Shown one piece after another: positions 47,735-60,115 of a stretch of 64,000 bases of DNA (its first letter is position 1; every line of letters begins with the position of its first letter). The position numbers were made by a program, and so were the translations under genes. The notes under the pieces are model-generated. The model was not told where the DNA came from, searched no databases, and saw only the letters and a program-made list of their open reading frames with translations. The stretch is from Plantago ovata (lineage: Eukaryota > Streptophyta > Magnoliopsida > Lamiales > Plantaginaceae), in assembly GCA_028274465.1 (NCBI GenBank), contig CM051456.1, positions 118,684,880 through 118,748,879 on the forward strand, in the 5' to 3' direction.

Positions 47735-49690
47735 AAAGTTTTATTAAGATGTAAAATAAGAAGAGTATGAAAACTATAATATGTATTCCTTACAAAGTCA
47801 AAATCAACTCCGCATACACATAAACTTTTACGATTTTTAATAAATATAGAATTTTTGATTTTTCAAAAATTTGAAAGGTAATCTTTACGTTTTCTAAACT
47901 CCCCCCCCCCCACACACACTTCCCCCTCCCTCAACCTTGTGGTTCCGCCCTGAAAAACAGATGTATCAAAAACCTGAAAATATAAAGTATGACAGTTAAT
48001 ATCTCCTGTATCAAAACCAACATCTCCAATTAAGTGAAGTTCATTCAAATAAAACTTAACAGTATACTAATAGTTGTAAATTTGCAGTGTGTTACAAGAA
48101 AGCATTTACGTACGTGTGAATAGCTTCTCAAAATAATTGAGTCCTGTTTGAAATTTGATGTTCATTTTGATTCCTATGCTGAGATAGGCACAGAATTTCA
48201 GTAAGGGTCCAAGACTCTATATCATGAATTCATGATCATGACATGAATATTTACACACACTGTTGTGATCGGCACTAAGAGATGTACTGATATTAGATGC
48301 TCGGGAAAAAAAAAATAACATTAGTACCATTACAAATTTACAATTACCGAATAATAAGTATAATAAGTGTCTGTTCGATTCCTCTAATGAAATACTCATG
48401 AATTAACTGTACTAATTTATAATATAAAAATAAAAAATTTTAATAAAGATGAATTAAATATTGGATTTTTTATACACGAAACTATGACGTAGATAAACAA
48501 TGTGGGAGTTCTCTCCACCGAGTTTAAAATTCAAAAACGTACAAAAAAAAATGTACAAGTGCAACTACGAATGATAAATCTTGGTAGGAAATCTGGAAAT
48601 ATTCTCCTAACGTTTGACTTAGGACTATACCCTATCCAATAAGATCACGATATATATGTATTACACTAAGAAATTTTGAATTTTGTAGTGGTTTTGGACC
48701 TTGATGCAGATTAAGATTATGTAGCATGATTTGTCGACTGTCGTTATTAACTTTAATAATTAATTATAGTTAACTAAACAAACTAACAAATACAAGTCAA
48801 ATCAATCCGGTGAACTAAAGTGTTTGGTTTGACTTTTGTTCAAATTAGATGGAAAAAAAAAAGGTTTGAATATTAAGATGATTACCGTTATAACCAAGTT
48901 AGCACGTAAATCGTAATTATAAGTTAGGCATGCACTTTATAGCAAATGGAACTACTCCTATTTGCATGTCTTTCTTTTTTAGCTTTCACTTTATGTATTT
49001 TGGTTCAGGACGTATTCGGTTGCTTCAGACTTATGCAAGTTGTTCGAGAACTGATCCTGCTCTACTTCCATTATATAAAAAGCCAATTAAAAAAAATCCT
49101 ACGTGGAGTTGAAATAGAATGAATTGTAATATTAATAATGATTTCAAAATTATTATCTACGCTCGATGGACTAATTAGTCATGCAATGAATTGAAAGTTG
49201 AAACCTACTCAATTAATCTGTTCAAATTCAAATTCTAATTCTAAGAACTCCGATTGACCTGAGATGGTAGCAGTTAGAGACTATATGGTGATGATTGATG
49301 AGTATCTATGAACTGGGTGCAACCAAAAATGAAGGAATTCAAACAGCAAGTAATTATTGTTTACAATATTAAATTAGACTGAATGAAATTAAATATGAAA
49401 ACAAAACAAAAGTAATTACTTGTCTCCTAGACGTATAGTCCCATGCGAGAGACAAAATAAGAATCATTATTGTTTGGTTAAAATGTGGGAAATCAGAAAT
49501 GATGATTAACGTTATGTTACATACAAACCAAAGTGAGTCTCACTGCTCACTTTATTCCAGAATATATAATAGCAATTTATTCCAGAATATATAATAACGA
49601 ACAATTCATTTTATATTTAATTTATACTGTGAAATAATTTGGATGAATTGATCAAGAGACGTATGTTGCATTTAAACTTGAAAAATTAAT
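47735..49690. other. Gene-free AT-rich spacer
   Basis: No gene or complete element recognised; only short AT-driven frames and a C-rich tract (47900-47936). Confidence 0.45.
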
Positions 49691-49759
49691 ATAAATGATT
49701 AGACTTTGTTCCCCCAAATAGTTTAAACTTTTGGAGGAATTAGATTTTTATCATGGTAT

Positions 49760-50681
49760 ATTCTCTCCCCAAACATGCCCTTACCAATATTTTTATTTTT
49801 TCATTTATCTTTTCCTTTGTTTTCTCAATATTTTCTTTTCCTTTTTTTTTTTCATTAATCATCTTCTTCTTTGATCTCTAAACTCCGGTACCGGAATTTT
49901 TCCGGTACCGGAGTTGTCCCCACAACTCCGTCGACCGGAGCTGTAAATAGCTCCGATCGGAGCTATTTGCAGCCCCAACCGGAGCTGTAAATAGCTCCCC
50001 GATCGGAGCTATTTGCAGCTCCGACGGAGCTGTAAATCAGCTTCGATCGGGGCTGTTTTCAGCCCCAATCGGAGCTGTTTACAGCTCCGATCGGAGCTAG
50101 CTTCGATTGGGGCTGAAACAGCCCCAATCGGAGCTGTAAATAGCTCCGACCGGAGCTATTTAAAGCTCCGACCAGAGCTGCCAGCTCCGGTCGGAGCTAT
50201 TTAAAGCTCCGGCCAGAGCTTCCAGCTCCGGTCGGAGGTCCAATCGGAGCTCCTTCTTTTTCTTTTTTTTTTATTTTGTATTTAATTTTAAATTATTTTT
50301 TGGAATTCTTGTTATTATTTATTTATTTATTTTAATATTATGGGGTTGATATTGAGATATAAAATGTGTAGGGAGTTGTTTACAAAAATATTTTGGATGA
50401 TGTTGAAATTTTAAAAAATTATGTAGGTTAATTTTGTAAAATTAGAAATTTTGGAGTCAAATGTGCAATAAAGAAAAGTTGATTGTGTTTGGGTGTTTCT
50501 GAAATCTGAATTTTAAATGAGGGCAAATTTGTCATTTCCAGGCCTTAATTCGCCGAAAGTCAAAGTCGTGGGGCTAGATGTAATTGTTTTTCACTAACGA
50601 GGAAAAATATGTGATTGTTGAACTAGCAGGGGAAGATTCGTAATTGATGAAACTAACAGGGGGTCTGTATGAAAATTACCC
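49760..50681. mobile_element. Element with extended GGAGCT palindrome array (C)
   Basis: The right half (50280-50681) is an inverted relative of the left half of element B. The centre (49884-50250) is an array of AGCTCC and GGAGCT words, many joined as perfect palindromes such as AGCTCCGATCGGAGCT, plus CCGGTACCGG. Direct near-repeats (AATAGTTTAAACTTTTGG at about 49720 and 50713) lie outside both ends. Confidence 0.6.
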
Positions 50682-51749
50682 TAATATAAATGACTAAATT
50701 TTGTTCTTCCCCAATAGTTTAAACTTTTGGGAGAGTTTCCATTCCAAGATTGGAAGAATAACACGGTAAAAGAAAGGAAAAAAAAATGAAAAGCAAAATA
50801 TGATTCTTGAATATTATTTTTACAACGTCTATATCCAATATATTCGATATTTGATTGTAAGAGAGTGTATGAAATGAAACTACAACTGATTTAGTGCTTT
50901 CTCTTTTCTTTTCGACATGTGAATCTACATGAAAACTAGGGGTAAGAAAAAAGAAAAATAAAAGGTTCCTGTGAAACAACAGTAGGTAGAAGAAATATTA
51001 ATTGTAGGCAAACTTTGTCATTATATACTTTTCCGCCCCAATTCGTTTTTAAGTTTTTTACCCATCAAACTTTTATATATCATCACGTCCGATTATTGTC
51101 CCACACATTCAAGGGAAATTTGCTACTGTTTACTTGAATTTTCAAAAAAAACAAAATTTAATAACATGAAACCCGTATCCGCTACCTTTAATTTGGGTGC
51201 GCAATGGGTAATAGCTTGTAAATCCCGTGAACCAAGTGTGACATGCTCTAGCCCAAAATGGAATAATGACAAATTATACTCCCGTGAGTTTCAAACATGT
51301 GACCAAGATGAAGATACTCTTATTTTTAACAAACTGAGTCAACCCTCGCGGGGTATTCTTCTACATTTCGTGTTGGAAATTTTAGTGAAACGAATGAGAT
51401 TTCAATTCGTTCGATGTATTGGTCATTTGGGCCCAACACGTTGTAAACAAGCTTTTCATGCTCGTGTATTTTCCGTTTGTTGAAATGGATGTCACTAAAA
51501 CATTAAATCACTAAAATCCCTTGTGGTGAAAGGTGATAATGCACATAGTGTGTTGATCAATACATTAATAAATTAAGTCATTCAAATACAATTGGATCCA
51601 CTGTGCTAAAATTCATGGGGAAAAGACAATGAGGTTTGAATATGCAACCAAAAATGCGTAGCATTGTTGGAGTGTGTTAATTCCTTTGTGTTTAGTGTAA
51701 ATAATTACTCAAGTTAAATGAGAAATTATTACACAAATAAACCATTTGA

Positions 51750-52400
51750 ATTTGTGGGGTCGCACAATCCGTGATGATTTCACGATGTTTCCATAAAGAA
51801 AAAAGGTCAAAAAAGTTCAAAATTAAATTTTGAGGTTGCTAGGGTTCAAATACATAACCTTCCGGAGAGCCACCTTGAGGTTGTGCGACGGGGATAGACA
51901 CGTCTGTTGGTAAGCGTTGCGTGTAAATTGGAAACTATTCGGAATTAAAGCTGGCGAAATTTTTCGTGACTTTTGGTGAAATGGTTATTTTCCGAAAGTG
52001 TATGACTCTTAATGAATAATTTCGTAACTATTTTTTGAAACATTTTTTTAGGGTTTTGCACAATTTCAATGAAACCTCTTGAGAAGTATAAATAGAAATG
52101 AATATTCATTTATCCAACATACATCAAAGTCATTTGATACTTCTCTTCTCATTTGCTTTCTCTTTGCATTTAATCATACTCAAAGTAAGTTAGCCAGATT
52201 CGACTATTGGAGTGCTCCTTAGTCGTCTCGGAGTAGTTTTATCCTGGGATACCATTTGTCGTTACTCCGTTAGCACTATGAGCGGTGCAAATATTGTCTT
52301 AAGGAGATATGGTCAAACCATCGACTCTACTTGCCATTACTTATTGTTTGTTACCATGTTGGAGTTGCTTTGAAGACATGATTCTTTGAGGCGTGAAGAA
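51750..52400 (+). other. Possible solo-LTR-like remnant with TATA
   Basis: A stretch with promoter-like AGTATAAATAG (about 52087) followed by leader-like text and TTAGCCAGATTCGACTATTG. This style resembles plant Copia LTR R/U5 regions. No gag-pol, primer site or paired LTR was found, so this is only a suggestion. Confidence 0.25.
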
Positions 52401-54000
52401 ACACAGAGAAGTTTACTTTGTAAATTTCTTTATTGTTATATTGTATCATTTGTTAATGTACAAGTTTCATTTATTATCTCTTTGTTTCATCTTCTTACTC
52501 TCACATATACGTATGAATATCGATTTTCCAACATTTAGTTATTATCTCTTCTTTCTTTCTTTTTTTTTTTTTTTCCCTTTCTCTCAAAAGCCTGGAAATG
52601 ATGCTTGGTGTCTTAGATTATGGTTGATTCGTTGAAAAAATCAAGTATTCAATTTACTATTTACTATATATATTTGTTTAGTTAAGATTCTACATATAAT
52701 TTTAGTTTAATTCAAATTAATTTAGTTTGGTTGAAAATAATTGAGATAGAACTTGGTTGATCCAAGTTTGATATTGTAGTGCGTCTTAAAAAAAAAAAAA
52801 AAAGTTTGATATTGTAGTAAAGTACCATTGAATTGAACATGTAGATTATAGATATTAAAAAATAAAAAAAATGGTGCGGACTAAATATATTTATCAGTAG
52901 TCAGTACCAGTCGTATATATTTCCCCAAGTATTGGATATCTAGCCCAAATGGCTAAAACCTGACTAAGGTCAGCCTGTATTACTTGGACTCCAGTTCAAA
53001 CTATTTATTGGCCCAGTTCAGGCTTCATCGTTGGCTCGTTTCAACATATGGACTTGGGCAGAGATTAATAAAGTCCAAGGTTGCTTATATCATTGTGTGG
53101 AAACTATTCGGATTTCCCCACATTTTAATGACATCACCAGTGAATCACAAGTTATCTTGAAATTCCAAAATTTTCATACTACGGCTATCTTAATTTCACC
53201 TTTAATTCAATTCCTTCAAGTTTAATCAATTTAGTTTATGTTTGTTTAGTTGATATTCATACTTCAAATGTGTTCATTAAGTTAAGTTAATTTCAATTCA
53301 GTTTAGAGATTTTTAAATTTGAGTACATCATATGTGAGTGGTGTTTGTGTCAGACTTACATGGTTGATTAATAAATCCAACAAAAAGAGAAGAGTTACGA
53401 AAGGTTAACTTTTCGATGTATGGTAGTAAATGATCGATACATTAAAATATCACACTAATTAAACCCCCACAGGCATAAGGAACCAACCTTGATTAGCCAT
53501 TTCCATCGCATGGGATGTTCCTACCGGCCCGTAGACACCCTCAAAGTTATGTCACGATAGTAACCCTGTTCCCCGATCAGACTGGATTACCCATTGCCTA
53601 TCGATTCGAGACCATCATTGTCTCGTTTAGGTCACATTCACATATCACAGTCCGCAAAAGTATGGATAAGAACTTCTAACCTAACATTCTCACTCTTCCT
53701 AACCATCAGCATTCATAAAAGGAGAAGAAGAAAAAAATACACATTATCGAAAAATTGCAATAATAGCACATAATAATTGCATATTGCCCTGCAGTCTACG
53801 ATGAGTAGGGAGATTATCAGCGGAAGATTAATTAAGAAGTGTATTAGCTTAATGTATAAAGTTTTAGCAACTTGGGGAAAAATTATCAAATGGCCTATTG
53901 GACTTTCTTGGCCATGTGTTCCCATGTGATATTTGCATGTGCATGTCGCAAATTGTGTGGTTTATGAGAAGAAGAGGTTCAAATTTACCTGTTTCAACAC
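52401..54000. other. Gene-free spacer
   Basis: No gene recognised. 53150-53320 (TTCAATT/TTTAGTTT-rich) is a relative of 45150-45300, a dispersed degenerate repeat. Confidence 0.45.
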
Positions 54001-54139
54001 AACGCGTTAAATCTTTTTTTTTAAGAAAAAGATGATATATTAATTGAAATCAACTTACATTTCAAATGGCAACGCGTTAAACCTTTTTTTTAAAGAAAAA
54101 GATGATATATTAATTGAAATCAACTTACATTTCAAATGG
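54001..54139 (+). repeat. 70-bp tandem duplication
   Basis: AACGCGTTAA at 54001 and at 54071 begin two nearly identical units of about 70 bp, both ending ACTTACATTTCAAATGG. One internal change in the A/T runs separates them, so the duplication is recent. Confidence 0.9.
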
Positions 54140-54226
54140 AGAATGGCAAAACTGAAGGACCTCGACTATCATAGTCTACTCGACGAACTAATAAATGAAC
54201 CAAAGTGTTACAAGTTGGACTCAGAT

Positions 54227-56160
54227 TTTTTTTTTCTTAAAACGGCTAAACTTTTTATTAATAAAAATAAACACCGTAGTAGAGTAATTAATGCTTGGAA
54301 AAGTACAAAACTAGTAAAGAAAAGTACTTCCACCAAACAACAGGAAAGTCACCGAGAAAACGTCTAAACCAATACAACAACTTACAACCCAAACCTCAAA
54401 AGAGTAAAAAACAACGGAGAACCACCACACGTACACAGAAAGAACTCCATGACGCTTCACAACAAATTCAACCCGTAGTTCAAAATCGAGAGCGGGGAGA
54501 GACCAAAGACCGCAACCAACCAAAGTAACAAAGAGCTAATGTCAACTGAGCCAAAAACAACGAAACCAAAAAAGAACCCAACTGTCATGTTTACCCTAGA
54601 GATCACATTTGTCCACCATATGCCAATACACGAGCATTTGGCAAAAAATTTAGAGTGGGATCGACAATATGTCCATTAAACGCCAAGCTCCTTCCTTGAT
54701 CAACGGGATGGCTTGTATTGGATCCTACCTAACTCTCCATCCTATGCTCGTCTACCGACAAGTGGCAAGTAATTTAAAATATGACCAATAAAGTATTCGG
54801 GTGTGGTTAAGACTTGGAAAAGGAAGTTTAAAACCCGACAACGACCGGATCCCCTAATCAAGTTGACTCGAAGTCCTCCAAGTTAATTAAAGCCAAACAC
54901 AAAGTTCGACTACTTGAATTACAACCCGAGAGGAATTTTAAGACCCAACCACGACCGGATCCTCTACTCGAGTCACTTACCCGAGTGAAGAACACCCCAT
55001 TAACTAAATATACCAACACCATGGGACAACGCAACCGGCCTAATACCAAGAGCCTCCCAAGAATCACTTACAAAAAAGACAAATGTCAATCAAAACAACT
55101 GGAGGCACCCAAAGTGCACCATAAGACTCCAATATTCAACCAAAAGCACATACAAGGACAAAAACCACTTAAACCAAAAGGTTAACGAATCAATAGAACA
55201 GGACCTCCGAACCCACAATCCGCCACCTACCCTTCCCACCTAGACCGTTTTCCCAACCTTTTAGAGGTTTAGGCACCGTCTTGGTTTCGTAAACCAAGAA
55301 TTCACATCTACATAATCCTTCAGTTCCCCCTTTCATTTTAACCACCACCAACAAAGAAGTTTGACCTTTTCCAAAACTTGCCAAGGAGACAACGAAACAC
55401 TTTTCTAGTGTAAGAGGTTCCTAGCTAGCCAGATGCTCCATAAGGTCCCATGCCAAAAGATTTGACACACACCTTTTGTACCCCTAGGAGCCTTACCTAC
55501 AAAAGATTCAAGCTTCTCAACCACATATGAGTGGATAGGGCAATCAACTTGAATCCAACAAAAAACAAGCCCCCACACCTTCTTTGAAAATCTACACCCC
55601 CCGTAATAAATGCCAAATCATTTCTTCTTCCCTTCCACACCACTTGCAAAGAAACTCCGATTCACTAATGAATATTCTCCTTCTCCTAAGATTCACCTTT
55701 GATGGTATACGGTTTTGCAAGGCCTTTCACACCGAAAGCATTCACCTTGGATGGATCCCATTTGGACCAAATTTCCTTTGATCGTCTTGCTATCTCAAGT
55801 AACCCTTCATTGGTAGCAAGTTCCCGATAACCTTCATTAGTTAAATACTCTCCCTCCTTATTATTTCCCCAACTCCAAACATCCAAGACACCGACCCAAG
55901 TTGTTGTCCTTTCCACCTCTTATTTCAACTTTAACTCTTCCTCCTTCTCCCAAACAAAAAACTCTCTCCTCCAATGTGCAAGAAAACCAAAGGTCCCTTC
56001 AACAATCCTAATCCTTTCCCCTAACACACAATCTTTGTTTGTTTCCAACAAGAATAGTCGTGGGATCTCCTTCAATGATTTTGGTATATCTCCCCACCTT
56101 TTCTTCCAAAACATTATTGCCATCTCCTACCTCATTCCTACGAGTGGAAGTAAACCAAAC
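54227..56160 (-). mobile_element. 5'-truncated LINE remnant, minus strand
   Basis: The minus strand encodes broken LINE segments: I-P-R-L-F-L-L-E-T-N-K-D and W-R-R-E-F-F-V-W-E (56120-55925), then I-W-S-K-W-D-P-S-K-V-N-A-F-G-V, then F-W-H-G-T-L-W-S-I-W-L-A-R-N (about 55480-55420). A long 3' untranslated part ends in an A-rich tail (plus-strand T run at 54229-54237). Many stops and frameshifts; dead. It abuts the PIF-like MITE at 56165. Confidence 0.75.
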
Positions 56161-56164
56161 CTTA

Positions 56165-56905
56165 GACTAGCTCCATCCCAAGGATGCTAAGGTTTGACAA
56201 AACGTTTGGTCATAAAACTCTGGCGCTCCAACCGATATAACAAGGTTTGGCCGGTTTACTCGTTTGCTAATTATTTTATTATTTTTTTCTTATTACTTTT
56301 TCTTTTTAATTACTCCATCCACTACTTGATATTTTTATACTTTGTTGTCTACATCCTTTTATTATTTTTGTTTTTAATTGAATTATATTTTTATGTTTTT
56401 ATGTTTTAATTTTCTTTCTTCTTTTATTTTTTTATTATTTATTTTTCATATATTTCACTATTGCTAAATTATATTGAAATACCAATTGTAAAATTTAAAA
56501 TATTCAAAATTCAATATAAAAAAATACTTTTAGCATTGAAATAAAAACACACTTAAATGAAATGGAAAAAAGAATTGAAAATTATAAACAATGAAAACTA
56601 TTGAACACATTTATGAAGTAATGAATTTTAAAATTAGAAGTGTTGTATTTTTATATTATCGAGTATAGTATTTTTTTTTATTTCATGATATTTTAATTAA
56701 TTAACAATATTTGCATTATATAAAATGTGAAGGTTTGAAAGAAATGTAAGAAATAAAGTAGTTTAAAAAAGAAATGGGAAAAGAAATAAAAATATTGGGT
56801 AAGATATAGTTTGAGGGTTGAAGATGAAGAGTACAATATGATAGAGTTAGATGTGAGTATAATGCTGACGTGGCGTAAACTAGAGTTTGTGGGTTGGAGA
56901 TGGTC
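56165..56905. mobile_element. PIF/Harbinger-like MITE, first of a tandem pair
   Basis: Left end GACTAGCTCCATCCCA and right end, inverted, GACCATCTCCAACCCA. It is flanked by TTA (56162-56164, 56906-56908), the usual 3-bp Harbinger target. The interior is very AT-rich and non-coding. The 3' portion (GGGTAAGATATAGTTTGAGG onward) is shared with the next element. Confidence 0.75.
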
Positions 56906-56908
56906 TTA

Positions 56909-57521
56909 GACCGACCGCATCCCAGGTTTTCTAGGGTTTGTAAAAACTGTTAGCTAACCATACATATCCCTCCATTCATCCAAACCTGCGTTAGAACAAC
57001 TAGCGCGTTTAGCAAACGCGTTAGTTGTGTTTTTTTATTATTTTTTTTCTTTTTACTTTTCATTTTATTGTTTATTGTTTTATCCTTATATTAATTTATT
57101 TTAATTGCCTTATATTTTTATTTCCATATCATTTAATTTCCTTTTCCTTTTTTTATTATTTCATATAGTTCAATATTGAAAAATTATATTGAAGTATCAA
57201 TTACAGTATTAAATTTAAAATATTTAAAATCAATAGAAAATGACATTTAAATAATATGAAGTATGAAGTTTTATGTTATTTTAATTTATTAATGACATTT
57301 AAATAATATGAAGTATAATGTTTTAAAAGGAATGAAAAAGAATAAAGTAGTTTAAAAAGAAATGAAAAAAGAATAAAATAGTTTAAAAAGAAATGAAAAT
57401 AGAAAAAGAAAATTTGGGTAAGATAGAGTATGAGGGTTGGAGATGAAGAGTGATAGAGTTAGATGTGAGTGAAATGTTAACGTATATAGTGTAAACTAGA
57501 GTTTGTGGGTCGGAGATGGTC
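56909..57521. mobile_element. PIF/Harbinger-like MITE, second of a tandem pair
   Basis: It begins GACCGACCGCATCCCA directly after the TTA that ends the first element. It ends at GGGTCGGAGATGGTC, followed by TCA (a probable mutated TTA). Arms and 3' third are homologous to the first element in the same orientation; the 5' third carries a distinct AACTAGCGCGTTTAGCAAAC segment. Confidence 0.7.
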
Positions 57522-58199
57522 TCAGACCACCATCATATTCCTTATTAGACATCTTAACAATTATATTTAAGTGATTAATTATTTATTATACCTTACAAAT
57601 AAGTAATCATCAAATAACGTGTAAATTTTTTGTTTCTTTTTCCTACATTATTACTCTTGTGCCACAGGCATTATTAAACTATAACCACCAGTTATTACTA
57701 CTCCACCTTTTGTTGATTCGTTTACAGGTAATCTCAAGTAACATAGAACAAAAAATTGAAAAGCTGAATTAAAATAGTACTTTTAATATAAGTTTTCTAC
57801 GGTACAATATAGCAAAATTTTACTATCATAATAAAGTTAAAAAAATTAATTAATTAGTACTTCCCCGGTAACTTATAAGAAACCCAATTGATTTTGTTGA
57901 AGTTTTCAACGTCCGATTTGACCTCAAATTAATCATAAATCATTTGTGAAAAAAATAATTTTTACAATTATATTATGAAAGTACACTTCTTATATTTTCA
58001 TTATATATGTTTTAAAATTATTTTAGTTTTAAAAATAATTTTCATTACAGAATCAGCCGCGGGGTACGGATTTAATAACGTGAAGTATACTACATATGAA
58101 AGAAGTACTCGTTCAATGGCGTTTTAAAAAAATAAAATATACAAATTTTAAAAAGGGAATAAATGTGCAATGCCCCGACTCTAATAGGTTGAAGTTCAT

Positions 58200-58290
58200 C
58201 GACGGTTGTTAGCTCAAGTGGTAAGGAACTTGAGTTCATTTAAGCAAGTTGTTGGATTTGAGTATTGTGGATGTAAAAAACATCGTTGGG
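58200..58290 (+). mobile_element. Possible second tRNA-related SINE family
   Basis: The text TTGTTAGCTCAAGTGGTAAG resembles a tRNA 5' half with an A box, followed about 35 bp later by TTGGATTTGAGTATTG, a weak B box. No tail or target duplication was identified, so this is tentative. Confidence 0.35.
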
Positions 58291-59122
58291 AGAGCCGTCC
58301 CCTAAAAAACGACCCGATAATGCTTGGTTGGGTTAGTCGCCAAAGCAGATGCCAATATAAATCGAAAAAAATAGGTCGAAAGTCTGAACCTGTGAGTCGG
58401 CGCGATTACTCATCGGCTGCTATCGGGAATGATATGTTGATCCCACAGACCAACATGTTTTTTCATGCGTACTTTATTCTCACTCTTATATGCATCCATA
58501 ATTTTTCAATAGGTCACCCAAGTGTAGATCGACCCACCTTTACGGCTACGGTGGGCTCTAACGGAGGGTGCCACTTGTCGCTTGTGATTCCTTCTCATCA
58601 TCTTTATTGTTTTTAACATTATTTTCTTCAATACACTTACTTCGTTTTTAGACCTTAGTATCATGTCGTAGGCAGATAATGAATCGAACAAAATAAATGA
58701 ATGTAATTGACATCTCCTTCGAAAGAAAATTACATCCTTCCACTATTCCACTATTTAGTAAAATTCATTATCGCTACAGCCTTGGGTCCGCCCCTTAGGT
58801 TTCCTCTAAAGCAATCATGCTCATCTATGCAATTCTTACAGATAAATTTTTGAACATAAAAGTCCATTTGTTGGTACGAGTAGCGTTTCCAATCCCTTTA
58901 ATGTGTCTCGAATTATGGAATGTTACAAAGAGAGTTATGATATAATAAAGAAATCAGATATAAACTCGAGGTGTGCATAGTGATATTTAATGAGTCGAGT
59001 CTAGGCTTGTTAACAAAACAAGCTTTATTTCATGCTCGAACCCCAATATTTATACTCGATATGGGCTATTGTATATCTTATTGGGCTAAATATTAATATG
59101 GGTCGATATGGGATGTTATATA

Positions 59123-59367
59123 CTCCATCTGTTCCACTATAATTTACTCATCTTAATTTTTCTGGTCAACAATTTTCAACTTTGACTCTTAAACTATAAT
59201 GATAAAGTATTTAACAAAATTATATTATGAAAATATAAAATCTATTTTTTTCATAATATAATTTTATTAAATATTTCATCATTATAATTTAAGAGTAATT
59301 GTAAGTCAAAGTTGAAAAATATTGAAAAAAAATCAAACCGATTAACTTATAATGGGTCATAATGAGT
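59123..59367. mobile_element. Hairpin MITE
   Basis: About 245 bp that is palindromic over most of its length. TACTCCATCTGTTCCACTAT pairs with ATGGGTCATAATGAGTA. CAACTTTGACTCTTAAACTA and TATTATGAAAATATAAAATC pair with their inverses on the right. The ends resemble worn Stowaway termini with TA flanks. Confidence 0.75.
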
Positions 59368-59686
59368 ATCTTATTGGGCAAAAAGTTTTTACTCAATGAG
59401 GAAGGTGAGTTTGGTTAGGGTTTTTACTAATATGGGCTAAAAAAAAAATGTGTATCCTTGAGTCATTGGGCTATTGTATATCTTATTGGGCTAAAGTATT
59501 AATATGGGTCAATCCTTATTGAGTATTCGCGAGTTCGAATTATGATCGGCTCATTAGTAAAATGAACTTAAAATTTGGCTCGATTTCAATGCAAATACCC
59601 TATCGAATAGAGCGAATTTGTAGCTTACTGAATTAAATCGAACCGAGTAAGGCTTTGTTCTTTTCATCTGAAAATTGATGAAAATA

Positions 59687-60115
59687 AATTCAGTTCAGAT
59701 CAGTTCAGTTCAGTTCAATTCAGATTTGGCTAATACTCCCTTCATTTTTATTTATAAGTAGTTTTAGCATTTTGAAGTCTTCATTAAATATAAATAGTTT
59801 TAGCTTTTCTTATATTATTTTACTCTTTCCCATATACTTTTTCTCACTTTTAGTAGTATGAAAAATGCATCTATTCCTTTTTCTCTCTATCGCTTTATTA
59901 TTAAACTAAGAAAAGTTACATAGATTTTATAACATTAATAAGTGAAAGAATAAAGTAATAAAAATTAATCATTTCCTTAATATGTGTGAAAACACCTAAA
60001 ACTACTTATAATAGAAAATGGAGGAAGTAGTATTTTGTACTACAAATAAGTTCAGTTCAGTTCAGTTCAGATCCATTCAGTTCAGTTCAGTTCAGTTCAT
60101 TTCAGTTCATACTTT
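59687..60115 (+). repeat. TTCAG pentanucleotide repeat split by a MITE
   Basis: TTCAG-type units at about 59687-59725 and again at about 60047-60115, separated by the MITE at 59736-60027. Units are interrupted (GATCAG, TTCAA, CATTTCAG). Confidence 0.8.
59736..60027. mobile_element. Stowaway-like MITE, 292 bp
   Basis: The left end CTCCCTTCATTTTTATTTAT and the inverted right end CTTCCTCCATTTTCTATTAT both continue into AAGTAGTTTTAG, giving TIRs of at least 33 bp. Flanked by TA (59734-59735, 60028-60029). Confidence 0.85.

Noticed and set aside
50013-50204. 63-codon frame in the GGAGCT array
   Set aside because: Translation of the palindromic repeat, not a gene.
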